In this document: piece by piece, positions 9,797 through 17,864 of the stretch | How positions within the stretch are numbered: position 1 is the stretch's first letter | Layout: the number at the start of each line of letters is the position of its first letter | From: Fimbriimonadales bacterium | Lineage (GTDB): Bacteria; Armatimonadota; Fimbriimonadia; Fimbriimonadales; ATM1 | Length of the DNA: 64,000 nt | Assembly: GCA_026129745.1 (NCBI GenBank) | Contig: JAHCHL010000001.1 | Coordinates: 268,992 to 332,991, forward strand | Direction of reading: 5' to 3' | Notes under the pieces: generated by a model | What the model was told of the DNA's origin: nothing | Seen by the model: only the letters and a program-made list of their open reading frames with translations | Databases searched by the model: none | Position numbers and translations under genes: made by a program

Positions 9797-10393
9797 TCAC
9801 TCAGGGACATCTGAATAGAAGTGCAATAGGAAAGCATTGCCCGTGCGACTTCTGTTGACTACTTCACCTGATAGAAGAATTGCAAGCGCTCGTTTAGAAA
9901 CAAACGGTGCTCGCATATGAGTTCCAGGCGGATTGCAATACGGATCGATAAAGACGACTGCATTTTGGCGGTATGTCGCTAAGTATGTATGGTAATCGAT
10001 GTTCGTGTGCCCATGAAGATACATCGGATCATAAAAGCCGGGACCGTAAGTTATCCAGCCAGGAATTGTAGTCGGTCCTGAATCAAAAATGGTTTTGTCA
10101 AATGGAAACGGCGATTCCCAGGCAGACGGTCGAAGCCCAAGCAGCGTGTCCTGAAAGTGCCTACCAGGTGCCAGTCCGAGCTTATAGAAGTCATAAGTTC
10201 CATCCGATCCATCGTGTTCGAGTCGATAAACCTCCAACGCTGCGTACAGCTGCCTCATTTTTTGGATTGATGTTGAAACTTTTGCTGATCTCTTTGCAGA
10301 TGATATAATCGGCATAAGAATTGCAGCAACGACGGCAATAATCACCAACACGATCATTGCTTCAACTATAGTAAACCCAGAAGGTCTCTTCAA
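9797..10393 (-). CDS. Type IV pilin-like / pseudopilin protein, operon 1
   Basis: A 198-aa prepilin. The leader MKRPSG is followed by FTIVEAMIVLVIIAVVAAIL, giving a class III cleavage site after Gly6, Glu at +5 and a hydrophobic N-helix. The rest resembles the DUF1559/GspG-type pilins of PVC and Armatimonadota-like bacteria. It starts with TTG at 10393, and the overlap TTGA shares bases with the upstream stop, with GGAG about 10 bases upstream. Expected role: a minor pilin or pseudopilin processed by PilD and assembled by T4P/T2SS machinery, of which a PilC/GspF gene is at 59664. Confidence 0.85.
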   Translation of the reverse strand: MKRPSGFTIVEAMIVLVIIAVVAAILMPIISSAKRSAKVSTSIQKMRQLYAALEVYRLEHDGSDGTYDFYKLGLAPGRHFQDTLLGLRPSAWESPFPFDKTIFDSGPTTIPGWITYGPGFYDPMYLHGHTNIDYHTYLATYRQNAVVFIDPYCNPPGTHMRAPFVSKRALAILLSGEVVNRSRTGNAFLLHFYSDVPE

Positions 10394-10965
10394 TTGAATC
10401 GTTCTCCAAGAAACTCTGCAATGGGCTCGCCAACGTCAGGCACTCGAACAATACGACCTTCGTCGTCCAACTCCGCAGCCTGCATGCTGCCTTTGAAAAG
10501 CCCAAGGGTCGCATCTCCGAAATCGCTTGCAATCACAATCCTTACGTTGTCAGTATCGTCGAGCCAAGACCGAGGCAATTCACGTTCGTCGCCGTAATAC
10601 AGGACCAAGACAGGCTTTGAGCGGGCAGCGGCGGCCGCGTGCTGGACCTCTTCGGGTCCATTGCAGGGCACGCACCGGAGGGCTACTACAAAACTGAACT
10701 GCGGTATCTCCGCTCCCTTCATGTCGGATTGAGGAATTTTGACTCGCTTGCCAATGAGGTCCCGGTTCCAAGCTGAGTCGCCACATGGTTTGATGCTCTG
10801 CGGTTTGGAAACGGGACCTTCCCACATGCTGGGCCAGGCCATCCAGAGCCCAACATATCCAAGCCCCAGAGTGAGCCATGGAACCGCTAAAGATAGGCCA
10901 CTCAATAACGCGCCTGCCTTCGTTGCAGGCTCTAACCTTAAGCTTGACCTGTCACTAATCTTCAC
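10390..10965 (-). CDS. Membrane-anchored thioredoxin-like protein, first gene of operon 1
   Basis: About 191 aa: a basic N-terminus, a membrane segment (LAVPWLTLGLGYVGLWMAW) and a domain with RCVPCNGPEE, a CxxC placed after a beta strand (FSFVVAL) as in thioredoxin folds. The cis-Pro region is not clear, so redox activity is an inference. A redox partner would make sense next to a 12-cysteine exported protein. I use the GTG at 10965; the frame also allows TTG at 10974 or 10968, but the predicted -10 (TACAAT, 10979-10974) covers the 10974 TTG. Confidence 0.6.
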   Translation of the reverse strand: MKISDRSSLRLEPATKAGALLSGLSLAVPWLTLGLGYVGLWMAWPSMWEGPVSKPQSIKPCGDSAWNRDLIGKRVKIPQSDMKGAEIPQFSFVVALRCVPCNGPEEVQHAAAAARSKPVLVLYYGDERELPRSWLDDTDNVRIVIASDFGDATLGLFKGSMQAAELDDEGRIVRVPDVGEPIAEFLGERFN

Positions 10966-10973
10966 CAATGACA

Positions 10974-11009
10974 ATTGTAACCGAGATCAATTACACACAC
11001 ACACACACA
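10974..11009 (-). promoter_or_regulatory. Promoter with a dinucleotide repeat at the -35 position, operon 1
   Basis: A -10-like TACAAT (10979-10974, minus strand) lies 8 bases before the GTG start. The expected -35 falls inside an (AC)8 tract at 10993-11008 ((GT)8 on the transcribed strand). Changes in repeat number would shift or remove the -35 contact. There is no experimental support; this is read from spacing alone. Confidence 0.45.
10993..11009. repeat. (AC)8 simple sequence repeat
   Basis: Eight uninterrupted AC units plus one A, located 28 bp upstream of the first gene of operon 1. Confidence 0.95.
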
Positions 11010-11219
11010 GCGACATGAAACTAGTATAAATACTGGGTCAGTTTCTCATTGGGGTGTGCTCGAGGGACTCCATAGCTCCGAATCAACTCATGCTGAAACT
11101 GCATTGTTCCGACTCTGGTGCCAACTGACCGCATGACTTAGTATCCAGATACGTAAACCATGCAGGACTCTCTTCAAATCCATAGAAATTCTCTCCTACA
11201 TTACGGAGTAAATTGGAAA

Positions 11220-11618
11220 ATGTCAAATGCAAAACTGACTCATGAATGTATCATTTCGATGCCCAACGAGGGCGGATCGGGCGCGAAGGTGCTCGAAGCC
11301 ATCGCCGGGGCGGGCGTCAACGTCGTCGGGCTGGTCGGCTATGGAGCTGGGCCAACGCAAGCGTTCATACATTTGTTGACCGACAACCCGAGCCAGTCGT
11401 GCACTGTCCTTCAAAACGCGGGCCTAAATTGTGAATGCCACGAATGTGTGACGGTCGAGCTGCCGAACAAGGTAGGCGCGATGGCAAAAGCCATGCGGAA
11501 ACTCGCAGACGCCGGCATTAGCGTCGAGCATTGCTATGGATCGGCGCTTGGCTCCGGTCCTGCTCTTTGCGTGCTGAAGACGAGCGACAACGCCAAGGCC
11601 GCGCCGTTGCTTGCATAA
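11220..11618 (+). CDS. ACT-domain protein
   Basis: A 132-aa protein made of two ACT-like halves. The first (HECIISMPNEGGSGAKVLEAIAGAG) and second (CVTVELPNKVGAMAKAMRKLADAGI) both show the beta-alpha-beta pattern with the ligand-site Gly between strand and helix. Stand-alone ACT proteins bind amino acids and regulate metabolism, but the ligand is not evident. The frame opens at 11160, but the ACT fold begins near MSNAKLTHEC, so I use 11220. The upstream 200 bases hold no other gene. Confidence 0.75.
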   Translation: MSNAKLTHECIISMPNEGGSGAKVLEAIAGAGVNVVGLVGYGAGPTQAFIHLLTDNPSQSCTVLQNAGLNCECHECVTVELPNKVGAMAKAMRKLADAGISVEHCYGSALGSGPALCVLKTSDNAKAAPLLA

Positions 11619-11629
11619 ACTCCGAAACG

Positions 11630-12388
11630 TTACAACTTGGACATCCGCACGAGCGGATCAACGCCCCGCAACATCATTCCCTGTCCGCGACTGTGATGGG
11701 TGTCAACAGTGGGCAAATCGTCGGCGGCGCGCATTTGCACAAGCCAGTTTCTTCTTGGTCGGTCGCTTGTATTCAGTCCGCTGCCATGAATCGTCAAATA
11801 GCTGAAAATCAACACATCTCCCGAATTGACTTCGCACGGCAACGCATTTTCGATTGAGAACTCTTTCGGATCAAGATAGTTCGTACCGGTTATAGTGTCG
11901 AGCTTTCCACTCTTATGGGAACCTGGAACAACGCGCAAGCACCCATTCTCAATTGTCGCATCATCGAAGTGAAACATCGCAGCGAGCATCGTGTCTTTCT
12001 CGTGTGGGAAGTAAGGATAGTCTTGATGCATAGGAAATGGTGCGCCCGATTCAGGCGGCTTCACAATAAGCTTCGTGTGATGCAGTTGGATGTTAGGACC
12101 GATCAATTCTTCAACAACATCGAGCACTTTGTCGCAACTAACAAGCAAACGAGAAAATGCTGCAGAATGAAACTGCGGATCATGAATGCCGTTTATATCG
12201 AGTTTTGCGCGTTCTTCAGGTGAAACGAAATCGCCACCCCAAAAGAAACTGGTTCCCGCCTGAACATCCTTTGCCCGCTGAACAACCGCGTCGGACTCTC
12301 GACGCATCTCCTCGATCTGCTCCCACGTCATCGCGTTTCGCACGATGACGAAACCGTCCCTCTCGTAATCTTCCCTCATTGTCGCCAT
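11630..12388 (-). CDS. Phytanoyl-CoA dioxygenase (PhyH) family protein
   Basis: A 252-aa Fe(II)/2-oxoglutarate oxygenase. The facial triad is visible as HQD (in PMHQDYPYFPHE) and the distal His in YLTIHGSG. An Arg that could hold 2-oxoglutarate follows in DRPRRNW. The N-terminus EDYERDGFVIVRN is typical of the family. The substrate is unknown. There is no Shine-Dalgarno; TAAAAT lies 6 bases before the ATG, suggesting a leaderless mRNA. It converges with the ACT gene across 11 bases. Confidence 0.88.
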   Translation of the reverse strand: MATMREDYERDGFVIVRNAMTWEQIEEMRRESDAVVQRAKDVQAGTSFFWGGDFVSPEERAKLDINGIHDPQFHSAAFSRLLVSCDKVLDVVEELIGPNIQLHHTKLIVKPPESGAPFPMHQDYPYFPHEKDTMLAAMFHFDDATIENGCLRVVPGSHKSGKLDTITGTNYLDPKEFSIENALPCEVNSGDVLIFSYLTIHGSGLNTSDRPRRNWLVQMRAADDLPTVDTHHSRGQGMMLRGVDPLVRMSKL

Positions 12389-12409
12389 AACTATATTTTA
12401 CACAAGGAG

Positions 12410-12439
12410 TGCGCCGGCGATTTCGCAATCGCCGGCGCA
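12410..12439 (-). terminator. Strong hairpin after the lipoprotein gene
   Basis: A perfect 13-bp stem (TGCGCCGGCGATT / AATCGCCGGCGCA) with a 4-base loop lies 20 bases past the stop of the gene at 12459-13400 and before the PhyH start. The T-tract is poor. Confidence 0.65.
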
Positions 12440-12458
12440 TTCGACCAATCAGCAAACG

Positions 12459-13400
12459 TTAGATCCGACGCATCGTAGTCCGGATGCTGCCGCTGCTTTG
12501 ACCATTGGGGCCAGCTGGCATCGGCGCAGTTCCTTCCATCGCAACGAGCGTTCCGTTCCTCGGGTCGATCCACATGAACATCGTTTGCGGCCGGCCGCCC
12601 TCTTCTAACTTGACTTCGAGCTTTAGGGACTGGACGCCGTTCTTTTGTTCCGCGGCGAGTACCTTATAAGTGCTCTTGAGAGTTTGACCTTGCACCGATT
12701 GCTCTGTTGTGTAAGAGTCGCCGATTCTTACCGGCCCCTCGGGGAAAGTCGCAGTCGCGCCGCCGAGTCCTCCAAGTGCTTGCTCAAATCCGGGAGGCCC
12801 GCCTTCGGTCTTTACAGAAACAGTCTTCCCCATTTCGTCTAACACATAAACGACTGCGATGGACTTCAACATGTCTTCGATTTGCTTCCGCTGCTCCGGT
12901 GGAGCCTGTGCGAACATCGGCATTGAGATGTCTTCGAACGTCATGCGCATGGTTGTGTTGCCATTCTTAGAGTCGACAACGGACATTCTCACCTTCGCAT
13001 CCATCGCGCCCATCGCTGCCTGTTGGCCGCCGCCTTCTGGCTTGATCGCCAATTCGTACCGGAAGCTCTCGCCCTTGTTCGGCTTGAGTCGCAGCAGATA
13101 GCCACCCGTCGTTGGCGGGGCCGCTGCGTTTGAGCCCTTCGGCGGCGTGTTGTTGCTCGCTGCAGGCGGATTGGTGGCTGGTGGCTGCCCTGTCGGCGCC
13201 TTCTGTTCGGTTTCGGTCGGCTTTTCGCCCGGCTCACCAGGCCCGACTTCGGTCGTTACGCTTGGTGTCGATTCCGTACTGGCGACCGCTCCTTGGTCGT
13301 TCGTAGCGGGCTTCTCAATCGTGGTGGTCGTCGATTCACCTGCGCAGCCGACAGCAACCGCGAGAGCGGCCGCAATAATCAAAAAGTGCACATTCTTCAT
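12459..13400 (-). CDS. Lipoprotein of unknown function (DUF6263-like)
   Basis: A 313-aa protein with a lipobox ending in VAVGC at residue 19, followed by a 75-residue linker of low complexity rich in Thr, Pro, Glu and Ala. The folded domain starts near GGYLLRLKPNKGESFRYEL, with repeated beta strands and a VRIGDSYTTEQS segment that resembles DUF6263 and related lipoproteins. It is likely anchored to a membrane; its biochemical role is unknown. Confidence 0.75.
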   Translation of the reverse strand: MKNVHFLIIAAALAVAVGCAGESTTTTIEKPATNDQGAVASTESTPSVTTEVGPGEPGEKPTETEQKAPTGQPPATNPPAASNNTPPKGSNAAAPPTTGGYLLRLKPNKGESFRYELAIKPEGGGQQAAMGAMDAKVRMSVVDSKNGNTTMRMTFEDISMPMFAQAPPEQRKQIEDMLKSIAVVYVLDEMGKTVSVKTEGGPPGFEQALGGLGGATATFPEGPVRIGDSYTTEQSVQGQTLKSTYKVLAAEQKNGVQSLKLEVKLEEGGRPQTMFMWIDPRNGTLVAMEGTAPMPAGPNGQSSGSIRTTMRRI

Positions 13401-14110
13401 CAGTTTCTCCAGCGCTCGATCCGCGCCTCGTTAGATTATGGTCTCTTTTCTAACGCTCGCCAGCATCCGAGGGTCTCACCCCGCCGGAAAGATGGGGACA
13501 ACGGCCTGACGACTCTGGTTGATTTGGCAGGAGTGGTGAAGGCTTTTGCTCGCTCGAAATCTGCCAGTTGGAGAGGTGCCCGCCTCGTGGGTGAAGTTTG
13601 CTATGGAGGTCGTCTTTGCTATTATTGATGGTCGTATAGCGGCGCCTGCTTTCGCTTCCTTGGCATTTGAGGACTGGGAGTGGGCGGAGGGTTCCTCAAT
13701 TAGTAACAGTAATCATCATTCCGCCGGAGTCAACGTGGCCCGGAGTGAAGGTTCCATAAACCTCCACGTGACAATGGAGTGGGAAAAGCGCTTGGTTCTG
13801 TCCCAAATCCACCTCTCTATGTTGATCGACTTCGGCCTCCACAACGGAGGTTTGTCATTGAGACCCCGACGGTCCGGTCGGTCGAGAATGGACTCGAAGC
13901 GCGCTTTGACCTCCATGAAGTCCAAGGCCCTGCCTGATGAGGGATAAACTAACCCATCCACGTACCGGCAGACTCGAAAAGAATGCCGGTTTAGACCTCC
14001 GCACTGATGGCCTACATGACATCGAGGCAACCAGCTTGGGACTTCGAAGGTGAACTCTTTGAAGAATTCACACCGAGACACGAGTTACCAGGCAATTCAT
14101 TACATCGGAA
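13401..14110. other. 710-base stretch without a confident gene
   Basis: This lies between the lipoprotein start and the promoter of the NurA cassette. Short frames exist on both strands: 13546-13947 plus, with a TTG start, 133 aa, and 13716-14081 minus, with a GTG start, 121 aa. They overlap, have no good ribosome site and match nothing I recognise. It may be a decayed gene or the scar of the cassette's insertion. Confidence 0.5.
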
Positions 14111-14139
14111 CTGACTTTCTCGGCTACGAATTGTATAAT
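14111..14139 (+). promoter_or_regulatory. Promoter of the NurA-HerA-TGT-DUF6884 cassette
   Basis: CTGACT (14111-14116), a 17-base spacer and TATAAT (14134-14139), 36 bases before the ATG at 14176, which has its own GGAGGG site. It is consistent with a sigma-70-type promoter that drives all four genes. Confidence 0.6.
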
Positions 14140-14175
14140 ACTTTGGATTTGAATACACGCGTGGAGGGACGGAAT

Positions 14176-16029
14176 ATGTCAACCCTGTCCAACATCTTTG
14201 AAAGCTACTCCGGATCGCTGAAGTTTTCCCGAGGCAAGTACGACGATGCCTATCGATCCAGGGCGAAGAATGCAGCAATCTTCTATGACGACTTTCTGAA
14301 TAAACTAATTTGCCAGTTCCATCCGGCGTTTTCCAGTCAAATGGCGCGAGCCGCATTGCACAGGGATATAGAGGCGTTCTTTGGCTCGGAAAAGCTCGAT
14401 TTCGTTGCTATAGACGGCACTTGCGCGAAAGACACTTTCCAAGACTTTGTAGTCTTCTCGGCGTGTGCATATGGTGCCAAGGGCCAAGTCGCGCTTTCAG
14501 AAGATCCGCCGCAAATCCGATATCAACGGTGGACTATGGAGAAAGATGTTTCCATGGTAGCTTACATGCCGGTACCGTTTGTTGAATTTGCAGACATTGT
14601 TGATCCGAGGTATCAAGAAGAGTCGTTTTGTGCCAGCGAGAGTGAACGCGTTGACATGGCGCGAATTGAAACGCGCATGATGGAGCTAGCCGAAATTTAC
14701 TTGGCGTACAACGTTGCGACATCGTCGAGTATCGAGTCACCGAAAGTGATACTGTTAGACCGGTCATTGAGTGGTATGTTCGCTGATCTGGCCCTAAGTG
14801 CACGAGATGTTCCAATGGTCGGTTACCCTTTTGATGGTAGGGGTTTGACCTACCAGGATGCGGTCATCGCACTCGCCCATCCATTCAACGAGTCAGCCAA
14901 GATTCCAAGTCTGAAGCGGTTCAGGCGTCACACCGCGTTCATAGCTGCCGCGCACTTTCAAAAGTCACAAGAGCTCGACTTGAAGGCCTTGGCCAAAGCC
15001 CACGGAATGGCGATATCCGATTTACACGAAGCGGTCGAAAGGATTACGAAAGATGAGCCGATTGCCGTTGAGTCGGAGATCGCAACCCTGCGATTTCACA
15101 CTTCTCTAAATGCGTCATGGGACTACAGCGTTCGACTGTTTCAGTCGATTTGCAAGAAACTCTTTATGGACAAGGACCAAACGGCGCTATTGTACGAGTC
15201 GCCAGATGAAGATGGTGTTTTACGCCAACGCTGGATGTCGCCGGATGATCTGCGATTTCTCATCGGTGTGGGTTTACGGGCACTCGTGGAGGAGTGTTGG
15301 TGTCGCGGGATAATGTTGATCGGGATTACAAAGGACTCTTCATCAGCTTACTTCAGCCGGAACTACTTGGGAGTGATGAAGGAGTTAGCTTTCCTCGCAA
15401 AAGGTGGGTATCCAGACCTCGCAGAGTTGAGCGTTGCACCCCTGCCCTGGACTGATCGGATGTTGCTGGAATTCCTTCCTCACGCAGACTCCGAACTAAA
15501 GGCACCTTGGTCAACTGTTGAATTTGATTCGACCTTTATGACGGTGCGCGTAGTGCAAGAAGCCGACGGAAGGCGCAGGATTCGAGGAGGATATGCGGAT
15601 GCTGTGGCCCAAGAGAATTTGTTTGCAAAGTCGTTGGCTCAATTCTTTTTGAGCAGATCAAAGGGTGAGCCTATGGCAGGCCACGTTGTATTTGTGGACA
15701 GATTGTTGCATCCTATGCTCGACTCCCAGCTCATGCATAACCTGCCCATCGCGAGTCCAGCGATTGGTAACTTATTGGCCTTTTCTCAAGCCACGAATGC
15801 AGTACCCAATAACAGTCAAAGTATGATGATGTACATTCTCGATGTGCTAACCAGAAACCTGTATCCGGAGATGATCGGTTACCCAGACCCACTCCACAAA
15901 GCAGATTGGGGTGCGAAGACAGTTGGCAGAAAGATGAAGGACATTATTGCATCGTCAACTTTCTCATTTCGCGCCAACCCGTTGGCAAAGACTGCAAGAT
16001 CAATAAGAGACGAAAGGGGTAGAAGGTAA
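14176..16029 (+). CDS. nurA: NurA-like nuclease (long form)
   Basis: A 617-aa protein with the scattered motifs of the NurA RNase H-like fold. These are FVAIDGT (Asp80), VILLDRSLSG (Asp195) and the GITKDSS segment (Lys386). NurA is a 5'-3' nuclease partner of HerA in archaeal end resection and in bacterial defence systems. The protein is nearly twice the usual 300-400 aa, with a large insert between the second and third motifs. The frame opens at 14050, but the promoter at 14111-14139 and GGAGGG at 14163-14168 favour the ATG at 14176. Its stop overlaps the herA start as TAATG. Confidence 0.75.
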   Translation: MSTLSNIFESYSGSLKFSRGKYDDAYRSRAKNAAIFYDDFLNKLICQFHPAFSSQMARAALHRDIEAFFGSEKLDFVAIDGTCAKDTFQDFVVFSACAYGAKGQVALSEDPPQIRYQRWTMEKDVSMVAYMPVPFVEFADIVDPRYQEESFCASESERVDMARIETRMMELAEIYLAYNVATSSSIESPKVILLDRSLSGMFADLALSARDVPMVGYPFDGRGLTYQDAVIALAHPFNESAKIPSLKRFRRHTAFIAAAHFQKSQELDLKALAKAHGMAISDLHEAVERITKDEPIAVESEIATLRFHTSLNASWDYSVRLFQSICKKLFMDKDQTALLYESPDEDGVLRQRWMSPDDLRFLIGVGLRALVEECWCRGIMLIGITKDSSSAYFSRNYLGVMKELAFLAKGGYPDLAELSVAPLPWTDRMLLEFLPHADSELKAPWSTVEFDSTFMTVRVVQEADGRRRIRGGYADAVAQENLFAKSLAQFFLSRSKGEPMAGHVVFVDRLLHPMLDSQLMHNLPIASPAIGNLLAFSQATNAVPNNSQSMMMYILDVLTRNLYPEMIGYPDPLHKADWGAKTVGRKMKDIIASSTFSFRANPLAKTARSIRDERGRR

Positions 16030-17864
16030 TGTTTCAAAAAGGCATGAAAGGGACGTTGATGCGAATTGAGGAGGCTGCCGAAACTCGCTATAAGTACGAG
16101 ATCTGGTTTGACTACACTCGTCAAGCAATGACGACGATCAGTGAAGGAGCGATGGTGGCAGTAGCGAACTTCGCCTCGACTCGCGAAGAACGACACTATT
16201 CAATTCTGGAGATTGCCAGCCTATTGCCGGTTCACTACGCGCTAGGTAATGACATCAGCGGTTACCCAGGGTTTGTTATGGAAGCCGCGAAGAGTGCAGG
16301 CCAGGACTGGGTATCGCAAGAGAGAGAGGCGACCGATGAGACGACGAAGATTAAGTGCATCGCCATACCGACTAACATCGAATGGATTGAGCGGCATGGA
16401 GTGACGGAAGTCATTCGCAAGGACTTCCAACAGGAGAGTAGTATCCCCATGGTGGGGCACGACGCGCTACCACTAGACTCTGAGGCAACGAGCATCGTCG
16501 CAAACCTTAATATCGATGAAGCACATGATAAGGTCACTAACATTGGCACACTTGTTAGAGATGATGACGTTCCTGCTCTCCTAAAAGTTGACGAGCTGGT
16601 TCGCCTACACTATGGGATATTTGGCTTTACTGGCGCAGGCAAATCAAATCTGCTAAGCACCTTGGTCGCAAGTGTGTTAAGTGTCGAAGAATTCCCATGC
16701 AAGGTCGTCATCTTCGACCTGCTTGGCGAGTTTTCAACATTGCTGATTGACCAGTTGTGTTCGATGAAGGCAGCCGCAATTCTGAATCTCGGCCTGCAGA
16801 CCGTGCCGGAAGCCGTTGCTGACTACTACCGTGACCCGGAACGGCCTCCTGCGAAGTTGCAGGTGGCATCGAAAGCGTATGCGCGAACATCAGTTTGCCC
16901 ACGACCTCTGCTTGCACTAAATGACGAGCGAGAGGAAGCCTTTTCGAGATTACTCATTGCCAGAAAGACGAGGTTTTTGGCATTGCCCCCGCCATCTATG
17001 CGGGACATCCTCATTGAATGCAAAGAGGTTATAAAAGGCAACATGGGCAATGACGGCAGGGCAGTCGATTCGCTACTGAGGAGCTTGAAAGATAAGTATG
17101 GCCAGAAGAGTGTGGCTGACGCACTTAAGGATTGCGTTTCTGAGTGTGAGAGATTACTCGAAACGCTTACTGTTAGGACGGCGCAACAAAACATGGAACA
17201 GGTTGTCTCTAAGCTCAAGGAGTACGATCGTGCGGAACAACAAGAATTGCCAACGGATGTCTTGTTTAGTTTCGATGACGTAAAGAAAGTCCTCAACGAT
17301 GAAACAAAGAGCTGCCTTCTGATCATCCAGTCCCATGACCCCGACGAGCTTAGATCCCTCAGTCTAAGACTTGTCAACTCAATGTTTGGCAATAGGCGAT
17401 TGTCGGGGAGAACTGGTCCACCCGTCACATTCCTTTTCGACGAGGCAGATGAGTTTATTCCTCGGCAAGCCGATAAAGATTCAAGCCATGCCAAGTCCAG
17501 AGCAGCAGCGACCACTCTTGCCCGCAGAGGCAGGAAGTTCGGACTCGGACTGGGCATTGCAACACAACGAATCGCCCACCTTGACGCGAGCATTTTGGCT
17601 CAGCCTCATACATACTTCGTTTCTAAGTTGCCGCGTCAATACGATCGTCAAGCTGTCTCGGAAGCGTTTGGGTTTACAGAGGAGAACTTCCGACAAACGT
17701 TTAAATTCAAGAAAGGCGACTGGCTGCTGGCGAGCTACGATGCTGCAGGATTGGAAGCGGTCCCAATACCAATCCACTGTCCAGATGCGAACGAGCGAAT
17801 AAGAAGGTTCCTATTGAGTCTCAACAAGGACACGGACAAACAATTTGAGTTGCAATCGCCTTAA
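16029..17864 (+). CDS. herA: HerA-like hexameric DNA translocase ATPase
   Basis: A 611-aa FtsK/HerA-family ATPase. Walker A is GFTGAGKSN (residues 199-207), and Walker B is FLFDEADEF with the acidic pair at 471-475. The sensor/arginine-finger region TLARRGRKFGLGLGIATQR follows at 497-513. About 190 residues precede the P-loop, where HerA proteins have a HAS-type barrel. HerA pumps DNA and stimulates NurA. It is coupled to nurA by a 1-base overlap and overlaps the next start by 20 bases. Confidence 0.88.
   Translation: MFQKGMKGTLMRIEEAAETRYKYEIWFDYTRQAMTTISEGAMVAVANFASTREERHYSILEIASLLPVHYALGNDISGYPGFVMEAAKSAGQDWVSQEREATDETTKIKCIAIPTNIEWIERHGVTEVIRKDFQQESSIPMVGHDALPLDSEATSIVANLNIDEAHDKVTNIGTLVRDDDVPALLKVDELVRLHYGIFGFTGAGKSNLLSTLVASVLSVEEFPCKVVIFDLLGEFSTLLIDQLCSMKAAAILNLGLQTVPEAVADYYRDPERPPAKLQVASKAYARTSVCPRPLLALNDEREEAFSRLLIARKTRFLALPPPSMRDILIECKEVIKGNMGNDGRAVDSLLRSLKDKYGQKSVADALKDCVSECERLLETLTVRTAQQNMEQVVSKLKEYDRAEQQELPTDVLFSFDDVKKVLNDETKSCLLIIQSHDPDELRSLSLRLVNSMFGNRRLSGRTGPPVTFLFDEADEFIPRQADKDSSHAKSRAAATTLARRGRKFGLGLGIATQRIAHLDASILAQPHTYFVSKLPRQYDRQAVSEAFGFTEENFRQTFKFKKGDWLLASYDAAGLEAVPIPIHCPDANERIRRFLLSLNKDTDKQFELQSP

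Noticed and set aside
13546..13947. A 133-aa plus-strand frame (contains DFGLHNGGLSLRPRRSG).
   Set aside because: TTG start, no ribosome site, no domain and overlap with the opposite frame; cannot be told from chance.
13716..14081. A 121-aa minus-strand frame upstream of the NurA gene.
   Set aside because: GTG start without a ribosome site, overlaps another frame and the cassette promoter, and shows no recognisable domain.
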